In this document: piece by piece, positions 42,036 to 51,383 of the stretch
Layout: each line of letters starts with the position of its first letter
Position numbering within the stretch: the first letter of the stretch is position 1
Source: Vibrio porteresiae DSM 19223
Lineage (GTDB): Bacteria; Pseudomonadota; Gammaproteobacteria; Enterobacterales; Vibrionaceae
Direction: 5' to 3'
Assembly: GCF_024347055.1 (NCBI RefSeq)
Contig: NZ_AP024895.1
Span: 2,108,001-2,172,000 of the forward strand
DNA length: 64,000 nt
Program-made: the position numbers and the translations under genes
The notes under the pieces: generated by a model
Told to the model about the DNA's origin: nothing
What the model saw: only the letters and a program-made list of their open reading frames with translations
Databases searched by the model: none

Positions 42036-43433
42036 TTAAGACATAAAACGGGCGCGGAAAGATTTACCTTTCATCTTGCCGTTGCTGATTTTTGCCAAAG
42101 CCAATTTTGCTTTAGGACGCTGCACAGCAACATAAGACCAAATATCATGAACTTGGATCTTACCTACGTCAGCACCAGACATTTCGTTACCCGCCGTCAG
42201 TGCACCTAGGATATCACCAGGACGCAGCTTCTGTTTCTTACCGCCTTCAATACGGATACAGGTCATTGCTGCTTTGGCTGGGAAATCTTCAATCTCTTGC
42301 TGCTCAGGCAGACGAGTAAATGATTGTGGACCGAAACGATCTTCTAACAGCGAAAGTTTCATCTCATCTTTAGGACCGACAAAGCTCAACGCCAAGCCTT
42401 TCGCACCAGCGCGACCAGTACGGCCCATACGGTGGACATGAGTTTCCGTATCGTGCGCCATATGATGGTTTACCACCAAATCCAACGCGTCGATGTCTAA
42501 ACCACGCGCGGCAACATCGGTCGCCACCAGCACGTTCACGCATTTAAGAGCGAAAAGCGCCAACGCTTGGTCACGTTCACGTTGCTCTAAGTCACCATGC
42601 AGCGCTTTAGCATCGAAGCCAACATCGCTAAGGTAGTTAGCTAACTCTTGCGTTTCACGTTTGGTATTACAGAACACTACCGCACTTTCTGGTTGGAATT
42701 GCGTCAGCAACATACGAGTCGCTTCTTGGCGGCTCAACGCATCGGTCACTTGATAGAATTTCTGCTCGATATTGACTTTATCTTCTGTGCTCTCAATTTT
42801 TACTGTCACAGGTTCGTTCATCATCTCGCGAGCCATCTCTTCAATTGGCCCAGGGAAAGTCGCGCTGAACAGCAGGTTTTGACGCTGCATTGGCATGTAA
42901 CGCTCAATGGTCTCTAGTGCTTCAGAAAAGCCCATCTCTAACATGCGGTCTGCTTCATCCAAAACAAACTGAGTCAAGTTATCTAGGTTTAGACGACCTT
43001 TATCCAAGTGGTCTAACACGCGACCTGGCGTACCTACAATAATGTGCGCACCATGTTCTAACGAGCCGATTTGTGGACCGATGGCAACACCACCACACAG
43101 CGTTAAGATTTTAATGTTGTGAATACCACGAGCGAAACGACGCAATTCACTGGCTACTTGATCCGCCAATTCACGCGTTGGGCACAATACCAACGACTGA
43201 ACGCGAAAACGCTTCACATCCAGATGGTTTAAAATCCCCAAACCGAATGCTGCAGTTTTACCCGAGCCTGTTTTCGCCTGCGCCAACACATCTTTACCCG
43301 CCAAAATGTGCGGTAAAGATTGGGCTTGAATTGGTGTCATTGAGGTAAAACCTAAATCATCAAGCGTACTGAGCAGTGAAGGCTTAAGTGCGAGAGAACG
43401 AAAATCAGTCTTGGTTTGCAAAATTTTTCCCAT
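42036..43433 (-). CDS. dbpA: ATP-dependent RNA helicase DbpA
   Basis: A 465-residue DEAD-box helicase. Motif Q (FTSMTPIQAQSLP), motif I AKTGSGKT, VLDEADRML (DEAD), SAT, and HRMGRTGRAG are all present. The C-terminal domain ending in KGKSFRARFMS with KLRPGDILGALT matches the RNA-recognition domain of DbpA, which binds hairpin 92 of 23S rRNA and helps assemble the large ribosomal subunit. No strong ribosome site is seen before the ATG. Monocistronic and cytosolic. Confidence 0.94.
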   Translation of the reverse strand: MGKILQTKTDFRSLALKPSLLSTLDDLGFTSMTPIQAQSLPHILAGKDVLAQAKTGSGKTAAFGLGILNHLDVKRFRVQSLVLCPTRELADQVASELRRFARGIHNIKILTLCGGVAIGPQIGSLEHGAHIIVGTPGRVLDHLDKGRLNLDNLTQFVLDEADRMLEMGFSEALETIERYMPMQRQNLLFSATFPGPIEEMAREMMNEPVTVKIESTEDKVNIEQKFYQVTDALSRQEATRMLLTQFQPESAVVFCNTKRETQELANYLSDVGFDAKALHGDLEQRERDQALALFALKCVNVLVATDVAARGLDIDALDLVVNHHMAHDTETHVHRMGRTGRAGAKGLALSFVGPKDEMKLSLLEDRFGPQSFTRLPEQQEIEDFPAKAAMTCIRIEGGKKQKLRPGDILGALTAGNEMSGADVGKIQVHDIWSYVAVQRPKAKLALAKISNGKMKGKSFRARFMS

Positions 43434-43807
43434 GGCCAGAAACTGGCGGATAACAAAAATGAAAGGCGCGATTGTAGCAGTTGAGTTCGATACTGGGTAT
43501 CACTAGTTCAAGCTTTAACAGTAAATCGTGCTGCCTAATCTTGATTATGGCGTTTTTTAGCCGATGTGGAAGCTATGTCAAACAATCTTATCCCCCGTAA
43601 GATTGTCCCCACTCCTAGTCTCGGTATATGTGCAAAACGGCCATCATTTGCTGTTGCAAAAAGCGATGCCTGACTTTCAGCAGAGCTGATTAAACAGCTA
43701 GAACAGCAATAAAATAATGAAAACAATGCCCGCATCGAGCGGGCATTGTTTATGGTTCGGTATGACGCTTTTTGGCAAAACGTATCTATTTGGCAAAATG
43801 TATCTAT
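43434..43807. other. Intergenic region with a degenerate reading frame
   Basis: 374 bases. On the plus strand, a frame from about 43566 encodes MSNNLIPRKIVPTPSLGI..., ends at a TGA near 43670, and continues in frame as LSAELIKQLEQQ before a TAA. This may be a remnant or a small gene, but nothing confirms it. The region also holds the VF530 terminator. Confidence 0.35.
43721..43751. terminator. Terminator downstream of the VF530 gene
   Basis: Perfect 13-bp stem AAACAATGCCCGC / GCGGGCATTGTTT with a five-base loop. It lies downstream of VF530 on the minus strand and would also stop plus-strand transcripts. Confidence 0.88.
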
Positions 43808-44026
43808 TTAGCAAAATGTATCGATGTAAAGCGCTTCCACTTTATCTCTTGCCCACTGGGTGCGGCGCAAAAACTTCAACGAGGACTTAATGGATGGGTC
43901 GCTGTAAAAGCAGTTCACATTAATTTCTGCGTATAACCCACGCCAACCATAATGTTCCACCAATCGGGTTAGAATTTTTTCCAAAGTAAGACCATGGAGC
44001 GGATTGTTGGGTTGTTGTTGACTCAT
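43808..44026 (-). CDS. VF530-family small protein
   Basis: A 72-residue protein matching the VF530 (DUF2132) family: PLHGLTLEKILTRLVEHYGWRGL, then INVNCFYSDPSIKSSLKFLRRTQWAR and a short tail. The family folds as a small alpha-helical protein with a proposed DNA-binding role and no established function. It is monocistronic. Confidence 0.9.
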   Translation of the reverse strand: MSQQQPNNPLHGLTLEKILTRLVEHYGWRGLYAEINVNCFYSDPSIKSSLKFLRRTQWARDKVEALYIDTFC

Positions 44027-44131
44027 CGTCGGTGCCTTAAACTTGCGTAGTGACTAACATCAGATGCCCGCCACTTTAACCGATTTTTTGACGAAAGCCA
44101 GCAGCACACATCATTAACGTCAACCTATGGC

Positions 44132-44815
44132 TTAAAACAGCACCAAATTTGCCCCAAGATAAGCGCCGGAGACCTCAGATTCTATCTCACGATGGTGATC
44201 ACCAAAGGTGGCAAAATCCACTTTGGAATAACGATAGCCCGCAATGATTTCAATATCGGCAATATCAAAATTGATCGGAAACTTTAAGCCCGCTGCATAA
44301 TCTGTTGCGCCGTTACCGCCAACCCAATGAGCAAACCCACGCACGTAACCGGTATGCGGCCCAACCACCAACGACGCATAATAGTGTGGTTCTATCTCAT
44401 CTAGGGTCTTACGTTGAGCAAGGTTAAGATGGCCTGCGGTTTGCGTCCAACCGCCACCGACACCTAACTGTAACCACTCAATGGTTAACGGCTCAATAAA
44501 CAGCGTGATGTCATTTTTATCATAGGTATAACGCGCCGACGTCATTTTGGTTGAGTAACCGCGCAAGCTTGGCAAAAACACGGTATCGGGTCGATAGATA
44601 AAACCATACTGATTCGCCGACGAATCATTACCTTGATCTTGCCCATTCACTTCATAGTGCTGTAACCAACGTGCATACTCAAATTCGGTGCCCGTTTTTA
44701 ATCCATTACTGGCTAAGTTAACGGTATTGACCGTATCCAATACTGCCGCACCACTCATCGCTGAAAAAAGGGCTAAACCACCGCTAGCAAGCCAACCCCA
44801 AGCCTGTTTTTTCAT
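44132..44815 (-). CDS. Outer membrane beta-barrel protein (TIGR04219-like)
   Basis: A 227-residue exported protein with a signal peptide MKKQAWGWLASGGLALFSAMSGAA. Downstream, alternating hydrophobic strands (such as ITLFIEPLTIEWLQLGVGGG and DIEIIAGYRYSKVDF) end in LGANLVLF with terminal Phe, the usual barrel C-terminus. Its size matches TIGR04219-type outer membrane proteins of vibrios. Function unknown. The start was set at 44815 because it begins the signal peptide; the frame is open eight codons further upstream, where AGGAAAGAG would fit as the ribosome site. Confidence 0.78.
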   Translation of the reverse strand: MKKQAWGWLASGGLALFSAMSGAAVLDTVNTVNLASNGLKTGTEFEYARWLQHYEVNGQDQGNDSSANQYGFIYRPDTVFLPSLRGYSTKMTSARYTYDKNDITLFIEPLTIEWLQLGVGGGWTQTAGHLNLAQRKTLDEIEPHYYASLVVGPHTGYVRGFAHWVGGNGATDYAAGLKFPINFDIADIEIIAGYRYSKVDFATFGDHHREIESEVSGAYLGANLVLF

Positions 44816-45247
44816 TCTGAACTCTTTCCTAAATACCACTGTCGTGGTTAATCAATTATGGATACCACATTCATCCTATTAACAGATTGCAATAGACGAA
44901 CCCTACATTTAGCTTCTCTCTTGTATTATTTTTAGTTATTTAATCAAGGGAGATTTAATGCTTATTTATATAAGAGGCACAGTGTACACGAAAAAAGCAA
45001 ATAATAAGTAGCAAAACCGCCTTGTCCTATATTTAAACCAAGCCTAAATTAGTGATAACTAAATAAATAGAAATGTAAAGATATGAAAAGACATACTACC
45101 TTTGTCACTTATTGAAATAATTTTGTTGCAATTGTTATGTAGTATTTTGTGATCAAATTCATTGTATACAGAAATTTGCCGCGTCAACGACGTGATTAAA
45201 ATGTATATCTATGGCTCTCAGGACTGACCATACCATAAGGATAAAAA
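44816..45247. other. AT-rich intergenic region upstream of the chemoreceptor gene
   Basis: 432 bases with no annotated-size gene. AAGGGAGATTTA precedes a 17-codon frame at 44958-45011 (MLIYIRGTVYTKKANNK) that could be a leader peptide but is unproven. The chemoreceptor promoter is probably within 45060-45180. Confidence 0.4.
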
Positions 45248-47182
45248 ATGAGTTGGCGAGTGTTGTCTATTCGAAGTCGCATGTTCATTGTGACTGGGCT
45301 GCTATTGGTTATTTTTAGCCTAATCTTCACTGTTAAACAAACTGTTACCAACATGGACCAGCAATTAGGCCAGTTGCAAAACGAAACATTACCCACGTAT
45401 TTGCAAAATCTCTCTGCGCAAATGAGTTCGGAAATAAAACCCTTTATTACCGCTTCGCAGATGATGGCGAACGATCAATTTATTCAACGCTGGATTGATA
45501 ACGGCTCCAAAGACGATGAATTAGCCATTATTGAACAGCATTTAAAAACCATTCGTACTTCCATTGGTAGTGACGTGACATTTATCACCGTCGACTCGCC
45601 AAATGGAACCGAGTATTTACAATACAATGGTCAATTTTCTCACCCGCTGTTAAAGGATTACCAGTTCAAAGATTTCTACCCTAATTTCTTAGCGACAGGC
45701 AAAGAATATGAACTCAATATGGAAAACTTTAATGGCGAATTTGTTATTTTTATCAATTACCGTAGCCAAGCGATTAATAGTAAAACCCAGAAACCTTATG
45801 CGGTAGCTGGCCTTGGGTTAAAAGTCGATAAATTAATTGAGATGATCACCAAACTCAAATTGGGTGAACATGGTCGCGCTATGTTGGTCACAGACCAAGG
45901 GCAGATTCAAGTCAAACCCAAAGAGAGTAACTTAGATGCCATTCAAACAGAGCACATTCGTGATTTGATTACGGATAAAAGCCAGATCAAAATTGAAACC
46001 AAAGAGATTCAAGGTCAAACCTACTATATGGGCTCTTTGTGGGTACCTACTCTTGCGCGTTATCTGATTTTGGAAGTGCCTGCGAAACAAATTACTGCTC
46101 CCATTTATGCGCAGCTGACCAGCATCATTACCTTTGTGGTGATCTTTATTGCCATTGCACTAGTGCTACTGCACTTCGCAGTAAACTCTCTAACCAAACC
46201 GCTATCAGCGATTGTGGTGAAAGTGAACCAAGCCGCCGATCACCTCGATTTGGGCCATGAAATCACCAGCGAAGATCAAGCAGAAATCGGCCAATTAGCC
46301 AAAGCCATTAACTCCCTTTTGACCACGTTAAAAGAGTCGATGCGTACCGTGAATGAAGCCGTGGTCACAACAGACAGCTCGGTGGTGGTACTGAATCAAC
46401 AATCCAAAGAGCTGTTCCAAGCCGCCGCCGCAGAAGATGCATCGGTGCAGCGTATTTTCACCGCCACTCAAGATATAACCCAACAGAGTTTGCTGATGGC
46501 ACAACTGGCAACTCAAGCGGGTACGCTCTCAGACCAAGGCAACCAAGATTTGCGTAACGCCAACGACCAAGTTCAGCACAGCTTACATTATTTGGGTGAA
46601 TTGGAATCCGAAATGAGCAGCAGTAAAGCAAGCCTTGAGCAGCTTAATACGCACATTGAAAAGATTCTCTCCGTGCTGTCTGTGATCACTTCTATTTCCG
46701 AGCAAACAAACCTTCTTGCGCTTAACGCTGCCATTGAAGCAGCTCGTGCCGGTGAACATGGCCGTGGGTTTGCGGTCGTTGCCGATGAAGTGCGGATGCT
46801 CTCGCAACGCACCAATGAGTCAACGGTTGAAATTCAGAGTATTATCAAAGAGCTACGTGACTCTTCCCAAGATGTTACGCTGCGTATCGACCTAGCTAAC
46901 CAAAAGAGTGTTAATACTTTAGAAGGCCAGCAAGCTGTCGCAACCAAAATGAATGATTTAGATGAATTTATGCATCAGCTTTTCTCACTGACACAACAAG
47001 TTGCCGAGCAAGCTGAGCTGCAAAATATCGCAGTATCAGAGATCAACCAGCAACTGGAAGCGCTTGGAGCGCAAAGCGAACAGACATCGCGTCTGTTTGA
47101 GTTAAGTCGCCAAGCAACCAATGCCATTGGTGACGAAATGGGTAACTTGAAAAAACGCGTTTCGCTCTTTCAAGGTATCTAG
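45248..47182 (+). CDS. Methyl-accepting chemotaxis protein
   Basis: A 644-residue transmembrane chemoreceptor. Helix 1 is at about residues 12-29, a periplasmic ligand domain of the dCache type spans 30-285, helix 2 is near 288-311, HAMP near 311-365, and the signalling domain follows with the hairpin tip EQTNLLALNAAIEAARAGEHGRGFAVVADEV near 480-510. It passes signals to CheA/CheW. The ligand is unknown. It is monocistronic with a strong terminator. Confidence 0.93.
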   Translation: MSWRVLSIRSRMFIVTGLLLVIFSLIFTVKQTVTNMDQQLGQLQNETLPTYLQNLSAQMSSEIKPFITASQMMANDQFIQRWIDNGSKDDELAIIEQHLKTIRTSIGSDVTFITVDSPNGTEYLQYNGQFSHPLLKDYQFKDFYPNFLATGKEYELNMENFNGEFVIFINYRSQAINSKTQKPYAVAGLGLKVDKLIEMITKLKLGEHGRAMLVTDQGQIQVKPKESNLDAIQTEHIRDLITDKSQIKIETKEIQGQTYYMGSLWVPTLARYLILEVPAKQITAPIYAQLTSIITFVVIFIAIALVLLHFAVNSLTKPLSAIVVKVNQAADHLDLGHEITSEDQAEIGQLAKAINSLLTTLKESMRTVNEAVVTTDSSVVVLNQQSKELFQAAAAEDASVQRIFTATQDITQQSLLMAQLATQAGTLSDQGNQDLRNANDQVQHSLHYLGELESEMSSSKASLEQLNTHIEKILSVLSVITSISEQTNLLALNAAIEAARAGEHGRGFAVVADEVRMLSQRTNESTVEIQSIIKELRDSSQDVTLRIDLANQKSVNTLEGQQAVATKMNDLDEFMHQLFSLTQQVAEQAELQNIAVSEINQQLEALGAQSEQTSRLFELSRQATNAIGDEMGNLKKRVSLFQGI

Positions 47183-47246
47183 TTAAAGGTATTTAGTTAA
47201 GGATATTTAATTAAAGGAATCACGTTTCCTTCTCGCCCCCTCAAAC

Positions 47247-47282
47247 AAACAGGCAGAGTTCACCACTCTGCCTGTTTTTTAT
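47247..47282. terminator. Terminator between the chemoreceptor gene and the lipoprotein operon
   Basis: Stem AAACAGGCAGAGT / ACTCTGCCTGTTT with a TCACC loop and further T residues; it separates convergent transcription units. Confidence 0.92.
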
Positions 47283-47319
47283 TGCTCAGCATCTCAACAG
47301 TCCCAATGACATACGCAAA

Positions 47320-48123
47320 TCACATGCGGTTTAACGCCTGATAAAGAGTTGCTCTGGTCTGCTCCGCTAAGGCTTGTCCGAACGCCTTATCAATGTCACT
47401 TGCTTTGAGAGGATCGCACTCGCTGCGGCTTTTGCACTCACCTTTAACCGTTTGCTTTTGGTAACCTTTGCTGGTTGCCATATAGCGTTTTTCTCCCACC
47501 TCATCCAAATCGACATCGATAATCTCACTGGCTAAGAGCTGCGAATTATCAAAGCTGTACACCATGATTTGTCCCAGTAATTGCCGCGGATAGTAGTCAG
47601 TAAGTTCAATTTCAACCAACAGTTGCGCTGCCGATTTTAGCTTGGTGCTGATGACGTTACTGTCCCCTTTCAGCTCGGCAAAGACGCGTTGATTCACCAG
47701 CTTGACGCCATCTTTAAGTAAGCTCGAGTAGTAACTTGGAATCACCCCTTTGACACTCTCATCTAACTCCGTGTTCTTGCGGGTTTCCATCATCCAAGAG
47801 CGCTGCTTATGCGACGTTTTGTTTTCACCAACGTTAGAGGTCTCTTCAGCTTGCTCTTGCATGGTAAAACGCACATTGGATTGCCACTCTTGTTCACTGA
47901 CACCCAATTTATCGTTAATGAAGATGACGATATTCGGCTGCTTTTTCATTTGATAGAGAGAACGAAACGTCTTGCTGTCCACCTCTGGTGCCATCACCTT
48001 TTCGACCGGCTCCGCCATCATTGGCATGGGCGTAGGATCGTTGGCGTGGGCAGAAAAACACATGAATAGTGGTCCAAGCGCTAGTAACCACGCTTTGCCA
48101 CAACGGGTTGGCTTGGTGACCAT
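47320..48123 (-). CDS. Exported protein of unknown function, last gene of the LpoB/YcfL operon
   Basis: A 267-residue protein with a signal peptide ending in FSAHA, no lipobox, and a charged, mostly soluble mature part (PTPMPMMAEPVEKVM at its start, TDYYPRQLLGQIMVYSFDNS later). I do not recognise a named domain. Its ATG overlaps the stop of the YcfL-like gene by TAATG, so it is the last cistron of the five-gene lipoprotein operon. Probably periplasmic; may act with the outer-membrane lipoproteins. Confidence 0.78.
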   Translation of the reverse strand: MVTKPTRCGKAWLLALGPLFMCFSAHANDPTPMPMMAEPVEKVMAPEVDSKTFRSLYQMKKQPNIVIFINDKLGVSEQEWQSNVRFTMQEQAEETSNVGENKTSHKQRSWMMETRKNTELDESVKGVIPSYYSSLLKDGVKLVNQRVFAELKGDSNVISTKLKSAAQLLVEIELTDYYPRQLLGQIMVYSFDNSQLLASEIIDVDLDEVGEKRYMATSKGYQKQTVKGECKSRSECDPLKASDIDKAFGQALAEQTRATLYQALNRM

Positions 48124-48572
48124 TAGCGTCCCTCTCTAATCTCAATCATAAAATGTTTAGCCTCTTGCGATAGGCTAGACTCCCGAAACGTTCCTACCCC
48201 ATTCGCTGGCAAATAGAGACGTGTCCAAGCTGTCACATCGTCTAAAGGAATCGCTTCCCAATCGAGAAATTGCACTCGAACTTCAAGCTGCAAATCATAG
48301 TCGGTGCGATTTTTAATCACGGCATAAGCCTGCAAATTGCCCATCGCCAATTGAGTAGAACCAAAACGTTCCGTGGTCACTTTCACCACCGAACGACTCG
48401 TCGGAATCATGCTGCCGATTTCCACGCGATTAAGGTTGTGGTCGATGTACACCACTTTATCAATTTGCTGTTCGTAATTGTCTTTCTGCTGCTGCGTATC
48501 AGCTCGGTGTACCACGCTTGATTGGCACCCCATCAACATCACTAAGGTTGCTGCCATTATCCATCGTTTCAT
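48123..48572 (-). CDS. YcfL-family lipoprotein (DUF1425)
   Basis: A 149-residue lipoprotein, lipobox LMGC at residues 13-16. The mature region matches YcfL: a disordered start followed by an immunoglobulin-like beta sandwich (QAYAVIKNRTDYDLQLEVRVQF, WTRLYLPANGVGTF). In E. coli ycfL is adjacent to lpoB; the same pairing occurs here, supporting a shared envelope role. It overlaps the downstream gene and is four bases past the upstream TPR gene. Confidence 0.85.
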   Translation of the reverse strand: MKRWIMAATLVMLMGCQSSVVHRADTQQQKDNYEQQIDKVVYIDHNLNRVEIGSMIPTSRSVVKVTTERFGSTQLAMGNLQAYAVIKNRTDYDLQLEVRVQFLDWEAIPLDDVTAWTRLYLPANGVGTFRESSLSQEAKHFMIEIREGR

Positions 48573-48576
48573 GTCA

Positions 48577-49773
48577 TTACTCTCCTTGAGACCAGATCAC
48601 TCGGTAACCTTTGGTTGAGATAATAAAATTCGGATCTTGCGTCAGTTGCCCACCCTCTTTTAACCGATAGACGAGATCAATATCGGCGTTTTCAGGTAAC
48701 GCTTTGGCGTTGATATAGAGCTTGTCAGGCAAGGTGGGCCAATAACGTGTATCAGCACGAACTTTGGTCTGAGCCGAGATGGCCATGACGCCAACACCTA
48801 ACAGGGAAATGCCCGCGCCTAAATTGGCCGTTGATTGACCAAACGCGGGCGACAAATAGAGCGCCGTTCGTCCCACATCCGATAGTGCAGCACCCGCGGC
48901 CTGAGTGGTGCTTTTGAACACATACTGCCCTTCAATAATGCGATCCACTGGGCGTCCACCTCGTGAAGAGGCTTGCCAAAAAATATCTTCGCGCAGTGTC
49001 ATCGGCACCGGCAGCTGTCCTGCTTTATCGAACTCAACGGCAGTGATACGTTGATTTTTGCCACGTCGATAAATCAATTGATGATGTCCAACACCATCGG
49101 CCAATTTTCGTGGTGCATAACCAGCTTCAGCAATGATCAAAGTGGTATCGGCTGGCGTAGGACGGACAAAATCGGGTTGAAGCTGCTCAAGCTCTAAAAA
49201 CGCTTGATCAGCTAAATCAGCGCGCCCCATCATCATGGACGTCCAACCAATCAAAAGTAGCTGTGAGCCCATATCGCTGCGGTTTTGTTGCTCTTCGGCA
49301 AAGGCATCTTGCATGATCGCATTGAGAAAACTGGCGCGGGCGTTATCCGGTTGTCCTTGGGCAAGATAGGTTAAGCCGCGGTAGTAATACACCATGCTGC
49401 GTTCATAAGGTTCCCCTTTAAAATCCTTGCTCCCCTCCTCGTACCATAAGCTGCGCGCCTTAGCGGCAGAGTCGGAATTGGCATACACACTTTCTATCGC
49501 AGCAATAGCTTGGTCAAAAGCCCGCGCGGCACTGGGAAAATCCCCGGTAGCAAAGGCTTTCTTACCAATGATCATCAAATTGAGGACTTGATTACGCCCG
49601 CCCTCTTCAAAGAGTCGAGTGTAATCTGCACGCAGATACTCAGGTTGAGAAGAAACATACGCCTGGTCAGCAGGCGTTAATGCTTGAGCCGCATATTGCT
49701 GCGGCCCAACCTGCGCACAGCCCGCCAATAGTAGACTGGCGAGCACACTGTATTTACCGATATACGACGTCAT
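48577..49773 (-). CDS. TPR-containing lipoprotein (COG3014-like)
   Basis: A 398-residue lipoprotein with a signal peptide MTSYIGKYSVLASLLLAGC. Tetratricopeptide-like helices (about 60-190, with YYYRGLTYLAQGQPDNARASFLNAI) are followed by a Gly-rich stretch and a C-terminal beta domain. The frame is open 63 bases upstream; 49773 was chosen as it starts the signal peptide and overlaps the LpoB-like stop by 20 bases. Related proteins are found beside LpoB-like genes in vibrios; function unknown, probably outer-membrane anchored and interacting with its operon mates. Confidence 0.78.
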   Translation of the reverse strand: MTSYIGKYSVLASLLLAGCAQVGPQQYAAQALTPADQAYVSSQPEYLRADYTRLFEEGGRNQVLNLMIIGKKAFATGDFPSAARAFDQAIAAIESVYANSDSAAKARSLWYEEGSKDFKGEPYERSMVYYYRGLTYLAQGQPDNARASFLNAIMQDAFAEEQQNRSDMGSQLLLIGWTSMMMGRADLADQAFLELEQLQPDFVRPTPADTTLIIAEAGYAPRKLADGVGHHQLIYRRGKNQRITAVEFDKAGQLPVPMTLREDIFWQASSRGGRPVDRIIEGQYVFKSTTQAAGAALSDVGRTALYLSPAFGQSTANLGAGISLLGVGVMAISAQTKVRADTRYWPTLPDKLYINAKALPENADIDLVYRLKEGGQLTQDPNFIISTKGYRVIWSQGE

Positions 49774-50410
49774 CTTGGGCACTCTTACGGAATTCATAAT
49801 AGTTCGACCACACAATGGTGCCGTACTCGAGATCAATCAGTTCAAAGGTGATTTGCGTGTAGCGCGACACCGCATGATCTTTGGTATCCATGGCATCCAG
49901 TGAAGAGATGCGTCCGCCCAAACGATAATCGGCGCCAGCCGTGGCTTGGGTTTTCCGAATCGTGCCACCATCGACAACGCCAGTGCGTTTCATTTCACGC
50001 TCTTTTTCCACCATGTCACTAAAATGACGACCAACGAAGATTAACTTACCCGCCGCCGCATTATTGAGACCAATACGCAGGCGGTCGGTCAGCAAATTCT
50101 TATTCACTGGCGAGCTAGACTCGTTGGTGAAATATTCCGAATCAATAATGACGCGGGGCGGAGTGGTACGCTGCATCAGCGATGGACTGCGTAACATATC
50201 GCGCATCATTTTATCGGTGACGGTAATGATATCTTGGCTTTCGATACCCACCCCACTGACCATTTTTGATGATCCTGACGCATCTTCGTAAACCGTCGCT
50301 CGTCCCGCTGAGTTATCAATTCCGCTACAGGCGCTCAGCATGAGGGCGCTACCTAAAATAGCGCCGATGTACCATTTACGAGCATGTAAATCTGTGGATA
50401 GTTCCGACAT
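49754..50410 (-). CDS. LpoB-like lipoprotein (putative penicillin-binding protein activator)
   Basis: A 218-residue lipoprotein, lipobox LSAC near residues 25-28. The mature part contains ITVTDKMMRDMLRSP, PPRVIIDSEYFTN and YRLGGRISSLDA, the TolB-N-like fold of LpoB (PF13036). In E. coli LpoB activates PBP1b for peptidoglycan synthesis; here the LpoB-like gene is followed by a TPR lipoprotein and YcfL, not preceded by a PBP. It may represent a related complex with another target. Start is the ATG at 50410 after AAGGTTATG. Confidence 0.8.
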   Translation of the reverse strand: MSELSTDLHARKWYIGAILGSALMLSACSGIDNSAGRATVYEDASGSSKMVSGVGIESQDIITVTDKMMRDMLRSPSLMQRTTPPRVIIDSEYFTNESSSPVNKNLLTDRLRIGLNNAAAGKLIFVGRHFSDMVEKEREMKRTGVVDGGTIRKTQATAGADYRLGGRISSLDAMDTKDHAVSRYTQITFELIDLEYGTIVWSNYYEFRKSAQDDVVYR

Positions 50411-50424
50411 AACCTTCTCCTATC

Positions 50425-50985
50425 TTATTGATTGGTTTCAGGATGCATCGTGTAATACTCTTTCGATGCACTCGAAAGCGCGGCCATCATCCGTTTGTTG
50501 TAATCCGGATAGATTTCAGAAACAGAGCTGACCAACTCTTGATAGTTCGGATTGGCGCCATACACGCCGTAAACATACACAATCATGTCATCGATATTGT
50601 CGAAGCTTAGATCACTGTTAGTGCGCATGAACTCTTCTCCGCCAGCCGCTGAAATCGCCGCTTGACGACCCAATGCTTCACCTGCGGTTGAACCTAAGAA
50701 TCCGCCAATGAACGGAATATTTTCCATCAATTTTTGCCCAGCGTAAGCGCCAGCCGTCGCCCCTAAAGAGGCCCCCATGGCAGCATTCACCGCATTATCA
50801 ATCCATTCCGTTGGCACCCCATCGGAAGTGAGCGGGCAGAGATATTGACCTGTATTGCCTTGCATCGGTTGTTTATTCAATGTTTGAATTTGCTCGGGTG
50901 TTGCGATTTTTGGTGCGGTGGCACAGCCAGCCAGTAGTAGCGCAGTTAATAGAAGTACACAGTGAGGTAAGTACTTTTTAATCAT
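50425..50985 (-). CDS. Glycine-zipper lipoprotein, first gene of the operon
   Basis: A 186-residue lipoprotein with lipobox LAGC at residues 18-21. A Gly/Ala-rich stretch (AAMGASLGATAGAYAGQKLM and GGFLGSTAGEALG) resembles glycine-zipper membrane segments, and the C-terminal half (SFDNIDDMIVYVYGVYG...) is helical. It is 14 bases upstream of the LpoB-like gene. Not recognised as a named family; probably interacts with the outer membrane. Confidence 0.75.
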   Translation of the reverse strand: MIKKYLPHCVLLLTALLLAGCATAPKIATPEQIQTLNKQPMQGNTGQYLCPLTSDGVPTEWIDNAVNAAMGASLGATAGAYAGQKLMENIPFIGGFLGSTAGEALGRQAAISAAGGEEFMRTNSDLSFDNIDDMIVYVYGVYGANPNYQELVSSVSEIYPDYNKRMMAALSSASKEYYTMHPETNQ

Positions 50986-51383
50986 AGGTCTATTCCTTAG
51001 ATAATGACGACTTGGGTATCTAGCGAGAAAAGTATAAACACTATGAATGGATATGCTGACTATTGAGTAGGTTCACATTAAAGGTAAACACCAATGTAAC
51101 TGATTGTTTCGATATGAAGTGGTTGCGTGAAGTGACTTGAAAAAGGATCACTAGAGATGAAATTAGTATAAAAAAGCATCAAAAATAGGACGATTATCAT
51201 GATGTATCATTTAAAAATGTGATCTTAAATTCGCGCGTCATGCCATTTTGGCGGCCAATTTATCGTGCGCTTCTGTGTACACAGAGAAAGAAAAACCAAG
51301 GAAGGGAAGCGAAGAAAGGGAAATTTGAGCAGGTGTAGGTACACCTACTCATGGCAATATCATATGGATTTTAACTATCCCGA
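50986..51383. other. Intergenic region upstream of the lipoprotein operon
   Basis: About 400 bases with no gene. The promoter of the minus-strand operon should lie in 51000-51100. At 51327-51350 is a near-perfect 24-bp palindrome that probably terminates the gene to its right. Confidence 0.5.
51327..51350 (-). terminator. Terminator-like palindrome downstream of the 51384 gene
   Basis: GAGCAGGTGTAG / GTACACCTACTC pair over 12 bp with one mismatch and a minimal loop; the minus strand then reads AAATTTCCCTTTCTTC. Confidence 0.5.

Noticed and set aside
43535..43735. 66-codon minus-strand frame between dbpA and VF530
   Set aside because: Poor composition, no ribosome site, and it overlaps the VF530 terminator. 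Kept as intergenic.
45118..45150. CRP half-sites (TGTGA) upstream of the chemoreceptor and near 11360 upstream of gldA
   Set aside because: Only one half-site is recognisable in each case; the TCACA half is missing or too degenerate.
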